Assembly (NCBI GenBank): GCA_002286855.1
Contig: NRSV01000067.1
Location: 87,078-151,077 of the forward strand
Source: Bipolaris cookei
Lineage: Eukaryota; Ascomycota; Dothideomycetes; Pleosporales; Pleosporaceae
DNA length: 64,000 bases
Direction of reading: 5' to 3'
Position numbers and translations under genes: made by a program. Below, one piece after another: positions 46,101 to 57,700 of the stretch. Below the pieces are notes generated by a model. It was not told where the DNA came from. It saw only the letters and a program-made list of their open reading frames with translations, and searched no databases. Within the stretch, counting starts at the first letter, position 1. The number at the start of each line of letters is the position of its first letter.

Positions 46101-49100
46101 CAAAGAAGGAGTCAATAATCGGTGCTCCTCGTCGTCGAGGCTCTCGTCGGATAGCAGGCCAAATGTCATGCGAAAGTCTGGCTGGTCATTGGTTCGCTCA
46201 ATGGCGATGAGCTTGCCGCTGGGCTTGAGCAACTTGTGCACATTTGCCATGGTCTCGTCGATAGATCCTGTCTTGGGCAGTGCCTGAGAGGCAATGACAA
46301 GATCGTATGATCCGGCCTCGAAGCCTTGTCCGGAAGGATCCTGCTGGATATCGAGCTTGCGGAACGACAGAATGCTCTTCCATGCTGCAAGGCTTTCCTC
46401 GGCAGCCTCGAACAAGCTATCGGAGGCATCGGTGAAATCGTACGAAGCGCAGAGAGAATCCTCTACCCCCAGGGCTTTGAGGACAGGGTAAGTTGCGCTG
46501 CCGCTGCCGGCGCCAATCTCGAGAATCTTAGCACGAGGATGCTTCAATCCAAACAGGCGAACAAGCTCTGCCAGTTGGTTCCTGCTGCGATCGAGGTTGA
46601 GAGACTCGGTGTAGAAGCGCTGCAGCAACCGGTTCTCTTGCATCAACTCCAATGGTGCTGCGCGTCCACACAGGATATCGGCCAAGTGTGGTCCGACCTT
46701 GCAAACAAGGGCTCCATTGGCACTGACAGCTGCAACCTTTGCAATGAGCGCAGCCTTCTCTTCCTGTGTGACAGGGGCAACCTCGTTTGCCGAAGCTTGA
46801 GATTCCATCCATACGTGGTAACGCTTGAAGTGCTCCTGAAGACCACTGACCTCTTCCGGAGTAATGGCCGCAAGAGCATCCTTGATGAACCAAGAGCATG
46901 CCAACCTCGTATCAGCCAAGGCCTGCAGCTCAACAAGATCAGGTACGCTGGACAGCTTCTGCTTGATGGCTTCTGGCTTCATCATGGTTAGATCCGGAAC
47001 CCACTTGGGAGTGAGGAACTTGTCGTTTTCGCATGGCTCGCGCTTGTTAAGAGCGTCACCAATCGACTGGAAGAGGAAGTCCTCGATAGTGATGACAACG
47101 TCTCCCTCGGCACCATCGACGACTGTGACTGCAGCCCTGAAGCCCTGCTTGTCGTTGTCTCGCACTTCGGAGAAGGCACTGAAAGTGTTGGGAGCGCCGT
47201 GCTTGATGCCTCCCGAGATCCACAAGTTCTTGATGGAACGTGGGACTTGTGCGGATGGCAAATGGGCTCCGGCGGCAGGCAGTGCTGCATAAATTGCCTG
47301 GAAGATGGTGTCAAGGGTTGTTGGGTGGATGACGTGCTCGTGCTCGAATTTGTATGGCATCAGAGATGCCGTGTCTCTAGTCTCAATGGTTGCGAGAGAG
47401 CCCTGAGGACGAGCTTGCACTGCCTTGAGATTCTGGAAGATGGGGCCGTGCTGGATACCCACGCGGTGCATGGAGCTATACACGTCTGATGGGCTGACAC
47501 GAGTCCTATACTCCCTCTTTTCGCGAACAGCCACAGGAGTCTTGGGAGCGCTCTTGCCTCCGTACTCGATGCAAATGAGACCTCGGCAGTGCTCATTCCA
47601 CTTGTCGTCATGAGTAACGGAGAAAACTTGGAACTCTCTCCAGCCCCTGGCATAGATTGCCTTATCTCCACATGGCTTGAGTGACAATTGAACCTCAATG
47701 CCATTGTCGCCCTCTGGAATGACCAATGCAGCAAGCATGTCAATGTCACGCAGGCAGTATCCAGTGATGACCTTGTCAGTCTGCTGTTGGGCTTGTAGAA
47801 GACCCTCAAGAGCCATGCAGATGAAACCCGCACCCGGATATACTACAGTACCCTGAAGCATGTGGTCGGTGATCCAAGGCATGGAGGAAGGCTTAATGAC
47901 ATGGCGCCAAGAAGGGTTGATGCGGTTGGTACCAGTGACAAGGGAACCAAGCAGGTCGTGAGGTCCCTCCGACAACATGCGATGCGCCCTGTTCATTCGC
48001 GGCTCGTACCAGTGACGGAGCTGATGATTCCAGGCATACTTTGGAAGATCGGTCAGTACTCGGCCACAGACTGTGAGATTGACTGCGGCCATCTTCAGCG
48101 GGAAACCCTTGTGGGTCAATTCACACGCCAGCGTGTGCATAGTGTCGACAGCGTTCTTCTTGCGTACCAAGCAACTGGCATAGCCGACTGTGGAACCGTT
48201 GAAGGCATCAAGCGTTGTAATGTCTTGGATAGGTCCAGAGAGAGCGGGATGTGCGCCGAGCTCAATGACCATGTCAACGTCGCTGGGCTCCCCTGGGGCA
48301 GCAAAGCACATGTTGGTGAAAGCCTCAACGAAGAGCACCGGCTGCGTAAGACTCCTTACCCAGTGGTCCGCGGTGCCGATTTCTTCCACGTTTGTCATGC
48401 GCTGACCAATAGTAGGCGAAGAGTAAATGATGTCGCGCATCTTTGGTTGGGGCTTGATGTTCGCATTCAGCCAGTCTGCGTAGGGCTTTGCAAGGGGCTC
48501 CATGTGGTGAGAGTGGTATGCCGCAGGCACCTGGAGTTTTCGTGCAAACACTCCCTCCTCTTTGAGGATCGTCTCCAGCTCGTCGATTCCGGCAACGTCT
48601 CCAGAAATGGTTACGCTTGAAGGGCTGTTTTGGCATGCGACAAGGACATGGCCGGCAGTGACACGCTCTACGTACTTCTGTACGTTGCCGACACCAAGAC
48701 CAACTGCCATCATACCACCCTGACCAAGGTTGGAATACTTTGCCACGTCCGCAGCAAGGAAACCGCGAGCGTACACTACGCCCATGGCGTTGCGGAGATC
48801 GAAGACACCTGCAGCGTAGGCACTTGCAATCTCACCACTGGAGTGACTGCACACCGCCGTTGGCTTCACGCCCCAGGATTCCAACAGGCGGACCAGTGCA
48901 ATTTGCACAGCAACGCACACTGGCTGGCCCAGAGCTGCTTCATTGACTCGGGTCGTCTTCTCGCTCTGGTATAGTTCTTCAATCAGGCTCCATGGGGCGC
49001 CAAACTCGCGAAGGTACTTATCGGCCTCATGCAGTGTCTCGCGGAAAACTGGATAGGCAGAGATGAGCTCACGTCCCATGGCCCACCACTGGGCTCCCTG

Positions 49101-50878
49101 ACCTGTGAAAACGAAGCCAAGTCTTGGGACATCGCCCCTGCGCTTTGGCTTCATCTTTCCAGCATCAATAAGTCGAATGAGTTCGGAGATTGAAGAAGCA
49201 GAGGTTGCTGCTACCCAAGGGAATGCTGAACGACGTTCTCCGAGGGTATATGCGAGATCATTCTGGTAACCCACGCTATCCGTGACATTTTCGAGATGAT
49301 CCCGGAGGTTGGAAACCATTGCTTTAGCAGCGTGCTCATCTTTGGCGCTGAGGACGTAGACCTTGGAAGGGAGGGAAGAGGAACTGCCAAAGCCACGCTC
49401 GACAGGCGTGTAGTTCTCGAGAATGACGTGGGAGTTTGCGCCACCGTACCCAAAATTGTTGACCGAGGCGCGGCGGAGAGATGCATTCCAGGGCTCAGTA
49501 GCTCGGGGAATCTATAAGGTGAATATATGTTAATAAGCCGTCTTGCATTATTTTTGCGAGTATAGAATGAGGAGAATAGTGGGGTACTCACCTTCAGGTT
49601 CCACTCTCCAAGCTTCAACTTGGGGTTGATGGTCTCCAGGTTTGCCGCTGGGGGAATGAGTCCCTTTTCGATGGCCTTGACGACCTTGACAATACTGGCG
49701 AGACCAGACGCACACTCTGTGTGACCGACGTTTGGCTTGATCGAACCAATAGGTAGCGGAGTGGTGGTTGGTCTTGAGTCTTTGAACACGGCAGCAATAG
49801 CGCCGACCTCTAGGGGATCACCGGTTGGTGTTCCGGTTCCGTGGGCCTGGGCGAGATTAGTGGTGAGCATTCAGGGGTGGATGATGGCAAATACCTCGAA
49901 GTAGCCCGTGTCTTTCGGGTCTAACCCGGCCTTTTTGTACAAGCGTCGCATCAGGTCTATTTGCGCCGCTTGACTGGGGGTGGTGATTGTCTCCGTCTTC
50001 CCGTCCTGGTTAAGACCAGTCTCTTTGATGACACACTGAATTGGGTCACCGTCACGGATGGCATCATCCAGACGCTTCAACACAATTGTCGCTGCGCCTT
50101 CACCACGACCGTAACCGTTCGCACGACTGTCAAACGCAAAGGACCGACCGTCCTTTGAGATCAATGCGATAGAAGACATAGTGATGAACATGTCGGGATT
50201 TAGCATGAGATTTGCGCCTGAAACTACAGACATGTCAGACTCGTGGTTGCGGAGGTCATTGCATGCTTGGTGTAGCGCAGTGAGCGTTGTCGAGCAACCG
50301 GTGTCGATGGACATTGATGCTCCTCGTAAATCGAAGTAGTGAGAAAGACGGTTCGACGCCATGGCAGAGCCGACACCGACAAGAAAAAAACGCGGCAATG
50401 TTGTGACGTCGCGAAGTCCAGCATCGTGGTAGTCCTTGAAAAAGGAACCTGCGTAGACTGATGTATTGGAACCAATCACGTCCTCCATGGTAAGACCTGC
50501 ATTCTCGAAAGCCTCGTAAGTGCCCTCGAGCATGAGCCTGAACTGGGGATCCAGGCACTACTTATTCGTTAGTATAAATGGTAAAGATGAACGGATGTTG
50601 ATACTTACTGCAGCTGTCTCGGCGGGAAGGTTGAAGAACGTGGCGTCAAAGTTGCCAACGTCTTCATCAAGGAAACATGCTCCTTTTACATTTGTTGTAT
50701 TGAGGTTGTCCGGCCGAGGATGGTAGTGGCCGTCGATTTTGAATCTGTCCTCTGGGATTTCGCTCCAACCTGTTCGTCCTTCGGCGCACAGTTGCCAAAG
50801 TTTCTCGGGATCGGTGGCGCCGCCAGCGAAACGGCAGCTCATGCCAATAATGGCAATGGGAACACTGGGTGTAGACAT
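43176..50878 (-). CDS. Highly reducing type I polyketide synthase
   Basis: Five exons (50878-50609, 50557-49895, 49846-49592, 49511-44379, 44318-43176) encode 2487 residues. Order KS-AT-DH-MT-ER-KR-ACP. KS: PIAIIGMSCRF start, active Cys178 in DTGCSTTL, His313 in AHGTGT and His353 in VGHTE. AT: FTGQGAQWWAMG and nucleophile Ser620 in SHSSGE (usual Gly before His is Ser). DH: His946 in HMLQGTVVYP and Asp1131 in LDTIFQ. MT: LEIGAGSGSA about 1403. ER: about 1760-2080, nucleotide loop HDAGSAIGQAA. KR: VGGFGGIG about 2126 and NYGAGGAFQ. ACP: Ser2436 in GVDSL. All catalytic residues are present, so it should make a reduced, C-methylated chain. No release domain: the chain is probably handed to the SAT of the neighbouring NR-PKS. 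It starts at the first ATG; the frame continues upstream only with TTG. Confidence 0.95.
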
Positions 50879-51334
50879 CTTTGTTGAATCTATGTGCAAA
50901 TGGACTATGTCAGAGATGGATCATAGAATCTGAAGATCCGTAGTCAAAGAAGATGTCAAATCTCTGCCCGCTGTGAGAATGGGTGGAAGGAAGGAAGCCG
51001 CGCAATACAATCAAGCACCTTAGACCGCGAGTGACTTCTGAATATAAGAATTATTTGATGTAAAACAGACGGGTTCTGATACAAGTATTATAGATGAACG
51101 GTGTTGTAGTAACAACCCTGGTAACAACCCGAGTAGCATTTCGTCTCCACCAGGACCGCTTAGTCGGACCTGCAAGGCTCCGCGGCCATGGTGCCAATGG
51201 GATCGGCATATCACCGGGCATATATCGGATCTTGGTTTTTCCATTTTGCGGCTAGTTCACCAATGGAGAGTGGGGCTCCTGTGTGATTGTGAGAGTCCGA
51301 ACAGTTACTCCGAGCGTTCACAGAGCCAAGATAG

Positions 51335-51345
51335 TCCGTATCGGA
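51335..51345. promoter_or_regulatory. Inverted motif TCCG-N3-CGGA
   Basis: TCCGTATCGGA is a perfect inverted repeat around three bases, an everted CCG/CGG arrangement used by some fungal Zn2Cys6 activators. It is only 12 bp from a second inverted motif. Function is inferred. Confidence 0.4.
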
Positions 51346-51356
51346 GACACAATTCG

Positions 51357-51368
51357 CGGTCTGAACCG
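51357..51368. promoter_or_regulatory. Inverted motif CGG-N6-CCG
   Basis: CGGTCTGAACCG has CGG and CCG half-sites separated by six bases, the spacing bound by yeast Ppr1-type Zn2Cys6 proteins. It sits about 480 bp from the HR-PKS start and 338 bp from the NR-PKS start. Function is inferred. Confidence 0.45.
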
Positions 51369-51705
51369 GACTCCATCTAAATCAAGCCAGCATTTGTATC
51401 AATTTAGGATTCATGGTGGCTTGAGTGTTCGGGTGAAAAGATGTATATACGTGCTAGAGTGAGTACTTGGAAATTGGACATCTTGTAGCACTACAAAGTC
51501 TTTGCACTACGTCAAGACGACAGCTCGAAGAGCCTTATGCCTCCGACGGTGCCTTTCTGAATCATACCCTCGCCCCATTTTCTTGTCAGCTTGGCTATCT
51601 CTGTACTTCTCCTATTATTTATCTATCCGCTACATCCCGGACAAACAACTGTTTCTTGATATCCCCGTCCTGTTGTCTGTCGACCAAAACATCCTTCTAC
51701 CAAAC

Positions 51706-54700
51706 ATGTTATCCGAGAAGCTCGGCACAAGTAACCCGGTGGTTGCTCTGTTTGGACCTCTTTCACCGTCCCTGTCGCAATCAAACATCGCCACACTTCG
51801 AGGCACTATTCTCTCTTCTCCACGATATGCGTGGGTCAACCAAGTACTCACGTCATTGCCTTCGGATTACCAGTCCTTAGTGACCAAGTGTCCCGAATTA
51901 CACAGCAAGGCTAGCGAAAAACGAATCGTTGACTTAGCAGCGTGGTTAAAGACCGGATATTTGGCTCTGGGTGGAGAGCAGCTGCCTAATTCGATCCTCG
52001 CACCTCTTGTTGTGATTGCACAACTGGTGCAGTACGGGGCTTTTCTTGATAGCCAGGATGTTATCCAAGAGCAGCCTATCGTTGAGGAGACGGTAGGGTT
52101 TTGTATTGGATTGTTGTCTGCTTTCGCTGTCTCCCTCTCCCCTCAATATACGACCACAGAGTTTGCACAAAACGCTGGAGTCGCCGTGTGTTTGGCGATG
52201 CTTGCTGGCTGTGTTGTTGATCAACAGCAGCTGCGAGATCCCAGGGGCCCTTCGAACACATTTTCCGTTGCATGGAAACGTGTTGATTCGAGAGATAACC
52301 GCAAGGAGTTGGAGGATATTCTTGCGAAGTTTCCAGATGTAAGTCTTCTATGCTCCTTTCGTAACGAAACCTCATCATCCCCTTTGCTTCGATTCGATCA
52401 ATGTGCATATTTTAACGCACTACTCTTTGAAGGCCTATATCTCGGTAGCATATGATACAACACGTGTATCACTCACCTCGAGCGTTTCGATCTTCGAGCC
52501 ACTTCAACGCGCCCTGCAAGATGCTGGTTTTGCCGTTACAGAACTTGGACTGTCAGGTCGTTTCCACAGCACACCCGACCATAACGGCGTATTCGACTCT
52601 ATTGTCGAGTTTTGCGACAAGAACGCCGCGTTTTCGTTTCCTAGTAGCACATCTGCGCTCAAGATCCCAACAAAGATCGACAGCGACGATGTCACACGCA
52701 AAGACCAAACAAGCATTCACAAGACTGCACTTCAGTCCATTCTATTACACAGGTGTGAATGGTACAAAATTGTTGCCGAACTCAAATCGTCGTACCTCTC
52801 CACTTCTACATTCTTCGTTGCTTTCGGCGAACGTTGCATGCCAGCAAGTCTCCTTAGCGGGTTTTCTGGACGCGTCACATATTTCGATGACCCAACTACG
52901 CCAGCACTAAGAATGAACCCGAATGATGTTGCTGTCATTGGCGTGGCCATCAACGTTGCCGGGGCCTCCTCCGCCACTGAATTTTGGGACCTTCTCGCAT
53001 CTGGAAAATCACAGCACCAACTCGTATCGGAAGACAAGTTCACCTTCGAAACCACTTTCCGCGAGAATGATCCCAAGAGAAAGTGGTATGGTAACTTTAT
53101 TGATGGAGTCGAAGACTTTGACCACAAGTTCTTCAAGAAGACACCAAGAGAAAGCACGGGCATGGATCCTCAGCAGAGGTTGTTGCTCCAGTGTGCTTAT
53201 CAAGCCGTTGAGATGTCAGGGTACTTCAACGAGAATAAACAGCAGGCTAATGTCGATGCCAATGGCCCTGACCAGAAGAACATTGGTTGTTACATTGGCA
53301 TGTGCGGCAACGACTACGTGGCGAACACCTCGCACCATGCGCCCAATGCCTTCACAGCAACCGGAACCCTTCGTTCGTTTGTTGCTGGAAAGCTTTCGCA
53401 TTACTTCGGATGGCTCGGCCCCTCGCTTACGCTTGACACTGCTTGTTCTGCATCTGCAGTCGCCATTCACACAGCATGCCGTGCCATCTTGTCTGGAGAG
53501 GTCACTGCTGCACTAGCTGGTGGCACAAACACCATCAGTGAGCCAGGTGTCTACCAGAACCTTGCCGGTGCATCATTCCTCAGTCCAACTGGTCCTTGCA
53601 AACCGTTTGATGCAAACGCCGATGGGTACTGCCGTGGTGAAGCTGTGTCTGCTGTTTTCCTCAAGTCTCTTTCCCAAGCTCAGAAGGATGGGGACATGAT
53701 CATTGGTGTTATTTCTGGTACTGCCGTTGCACAAAACAGTAACGACACTCCTATCGTAGTCCCCAATGCTCCCTCTCTGTCTACCCTTTTCAGATCGGTT
53801 CTTGAGAAATCCAATTTGAATGCACAGGATGTGTCAGTCGTCGAAGCACATGGCACTGGCACCCCCGTTGGTGACCCAGCAGAATACGCCGCGATCCGTC
53901 GCATCTTTGGCCAAGATAAAGATAACGGAATCAAGAGGCCTGTTCCGCTACAGCTAGGCTCAGTAAAGGGCCTAGTAGGTCACACCGAGGGTAGCTCTGG
54001 AGCGGTGAGTCTTGTCAAAGTGCTTTGCATGTTGCACGAGGCCACCATCCCACCTCAGGCTAGTCATACAGTTATGAATCCAGCAATCGGCGCAACCAAG
54101 GGTGATGGCATTCAAATTACCTTGCAGTCAAAGCCTTGGAATAATGACTTCAAGGCTGCTCTCATCAACAACTATGGTGCAAGTGGAAGCAATGCTTCCA
54201 TGGTCGTGACCCAGGCACCTAAGTTCAGATTGAAGACCACTGCCACTTGTCAATCAGCTCAGGATGATGCAGACCTCCGATATCCATTTTGGTTCTCCGG
54301 TCTCGACGATAGGAGTATTCGCGCCTATACAGCCAAACTCCAGGATTATCTCAAGCGGAGACCTAATACATCGATAGCAGACCTCGCATTCAATATCTCT
54401 CGACAATCCAACCGCACTCTTCCTCGAGCTCGAATCTTGAGCGCGCGATCGGTTCCAGATCTTGTTGGCAAGCTCACTGAACTGGAAAGCACAGCTAATG
54501 CTTCGACTGATGTCCCACCATCTCGACCCGTCATCCTGTGCTTTGGCGGCCAGCTATCCACCACTATCAACCTCGACCGTTCAGTTCATGATAGCAATGT
54601 TCTTTTGCGCCAGCACATGGATCGCTGCAACGCCATCGCTATCTCACTTGGTATTGAGAGCATCTACCCCGCTGTCTTCCAAGCCACGCCCATCGAGGAC

Positions 54701-57700
54701 ATTGTTCTTCTCCAGACTGCCCTGTTCGCTTTGCAATACAGCAGTGCTCAGTGCTGGATTGAATGTGGTGTGAAGCCTGTTGCTGTAATCGGACACAGCT
54801 TTGGTGAGCTCACCGCTCTGTGCGTATCCGGTGTTCTCAGCCTCAAGGACGCACTAAAGCTGATCATTGGCCGAGCTACCCTTATAAGAGACAGCTGGGG
54901 CCCTGAGAAAGGTTCCATGGTTGTCGTTGAGGGAACCGAGGAGGAGGTGTTGAAAGTACTGGAAGATATCGACCCGAGCCTCGACGCATCAATTGCTTGT
55001 TACAACGCCCCAAGATCACACACCATCGCCGGATCTGCAAACAGCATCGACGCCGTCATTGCAGCAATCTCAGAGAAGCACGCGAAGCTGCGATTCAAGA
55101 GATTGAACGTCTCCAATGCCTTCCACTCGGCTTTGGTTGCACCACTCCGACCCCAGCTCCAGCAAATCGGCGCCGAATTGACCTTCAACCCTGCTACCAT
55201 TTCTGTTGAAAGGTCTATCGATACTTCAAAGGCATCTCCAGAGTTTGATGCAGACTTTGATGCAGACTTTGTCGCCGATCATCTGCGAAATCCTGTGTAC
55301 TTCTCACATGCCACGCATCGCCTCGCAAAGAAGTACCCATCCGCCATTTGGCTCGAGGCCGGCTCAAACGCTACAATTACATCCATGGCAAGCAAGGCGC
55401 TTGACATGCCCCCAGATCATCACTTCCAGGCAGTGAACCTGTCCGGTACGCAGGGAGTTCAACGATTGACAGATGCCACTCTTGCACTATGGAAAGCTGG
55501 CCTCCCTGTTACTTACTGGGGTCACTCGAGAGTACAGACGGAACACTATGCCGCCCTTCTCATGCCACCATACCAGTTTGAGAAGAAAAAACACTGGCTT
55601 GAGCTCAAGGCACCACCGAAGCTTGCAGTTGCTGTAGTGGAAGACAAGGAAGAGTTGCCGACAAAGCTGTACAGCTTCGTTGGTTACCAAGACACCAAAC
55701 AGTGTTTGGCTAAATTCCGTATCAACACTATGATTGCTCAATACGAGGAAATCATCGCAGGTCATACGATTGCTGGCGTGGCACCAATATGCCCCGCCAC
55801 CGTGCAGATAGACATTGTCATCGAAGCAGTCAAGAGTCTCTCCAAGCATCTCTCAGCTGATGGCATCCAGCCGCAAATTCGCAGCATGACTAATCTCGTG
55901 CCTGTCTGCATTGACAAATCGCGCTCCGTATGGCTCGATGTTGAAGCTTTGGATGCTAGCCGCACGACCTGGAGCTGGAAGTGGACTTCCACTGGCCCAT
56001 CCGGTGGCATGCCTACGACCCATGTATCTGGTGAAGTACAGTTCCGCAGCGCAAGCGATATTCATTACCAGTCCGAGTTCTGTCGGTATGAGCGCCTTGT
56101 CAGCCATCGCCGATGCATGGAAATTCTGCATTCTGAGAACCCTGACGAAGTACTTCAAGGTCAGAGGACCATCTATCGCGTCTTTTCTCCCATTGTTAAC
56201 TACTCGCCTTTGTACTTTGGCTTGCAAAAGCTTGTCGGATTGGGCTCTGAATCTGCTGGTCGCGTTGTCAAGAAGCATTCAAGTGAAAGTTGGCTTGATT
56301 CTTTCCTCTCTGATGCTTTCTGTCAGGTAGCCGGCATTTGGGTTAACTGCATGGCTGAAGAGAACGACAAGGATATGTGGATTGCGAACGGTATTGAGCA
56401 GTGGATTCGCGCACCTACAATGACGGAGGCGCAGAAACAATCCATTGAAAAGTGGCACGTCTTTGGACAGCACTCGCGTTCTGCAGACGGGCTTTCGATC
56501 CTATCCGATGTCTTCATCTTCGATGCTGCAACAGGAGGCCTGACTGAGGCCATCCTGGGTATTCAGTACGCCAAAGTCTCGCGAGTATCAATGGGACGAC
56601 TACTCTCTCGATTGACACGCGAAGAAGCCGGAGTGGTGCAGTCACCAGCCCTCAAGAGCGTTGCTCCAGTCCTTATGACATCAGCTGATATTCCTACTCC
56701 CCCTACGCCCACGGCCGCAAAGATTGAAATCCCTCAACCGCCCACCCAAAACACAGAGAGCGCCCCTAGTGATATTGTCCAGAGACTGAAAGTAATATTG
56801 GCTGACATCTCTGGCCTCGAAGTCGATGAGATCAAGAGCAATGTTGAGCTTGCAGATATTGGTGTCGATTCGCTCATGGGCATGGAGATGGCAAGGGAGA
56901 TTGAGGGCGAATTTAAGTGCAACTTGCCACAGGACGAACTTGTTCACGTCACCAACTTTCCAGAACTGCTTCACTGTCTCGAGTCTTCACTCGGCATATC
57001 GGCCAGCAATGGTGATTCGTCTTCATCGTCATCTTCCTCAGCCGACGAACACGAAGGCACTGAAGGCTCGATTACACCCTTGTCAGTCATTGAAGATGGC
57101 ACTGGTTTCCCATTTGACTTTGAAATGCCTCAATCCACGGCGATCAAAGCTTTCAGCGAGGCGAAGATGGAGACTGACCAGCTTATGGAGAAATTTGGTG
57201 CCCCTGGGTATCTTCAAACCATCGCACCCCAACAGGATCAGCTTTGCGTTGCTCTGGTTGTTGAGGCATTCTCAAACCTAGACTGCGATCTCAGCGCGGC
57301 CAAGGCCGGCGAGGAGCTGTCATTCATCCCACACGCCGGTGACCAGAAGAAGTTTGCGCAATACCTTTACACGGTTCTCGAAACCGCTCGCCTTGTGGAC
57401 CTCGACAATAACAAAATCACTCGCACCAACGTGCCAGTTCCCACAAGAGCAAGCAGTGACCTTCTTCGCGAGCTGCTCGACAAGTACCCTGAGCATGCAT
57501 GCTGCAACGAGCTCGCATACTGGACAGGCTCGCATCTTGCAGGCATTCTCACGGGCAAAGAAGATGGTATCAAACTCATCTTCGGTACTGAACGTGGTCG
57601 TGAGCTGGTCGGAGCTGTCTACGCTGACTTTCCTCTGAACAAGCTCTACTATGCTCAGATGGGTGACTTCCTTCGCCGTCTTGCGACATCGCCTTCTCGC

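Larger units (their letters stand above)
50879..51705. promoter_or_regulatory. Bidirectional promoter of the PKS pair
   Basis: An 827-bp interval separates the two divergent start codons. A TATA-like TGTATATAC lies at about 51440 on the plus side, and a TATAAGAAT-like stretch at about 51040. Two inverted CGG/CCG motifs, the half-sites of Zn2Cys6 regulators, lie near the middle (51335-51345 and 51357-51368). A shared promoter fits coordinated expression of both synthases. Confidence 0.65.
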
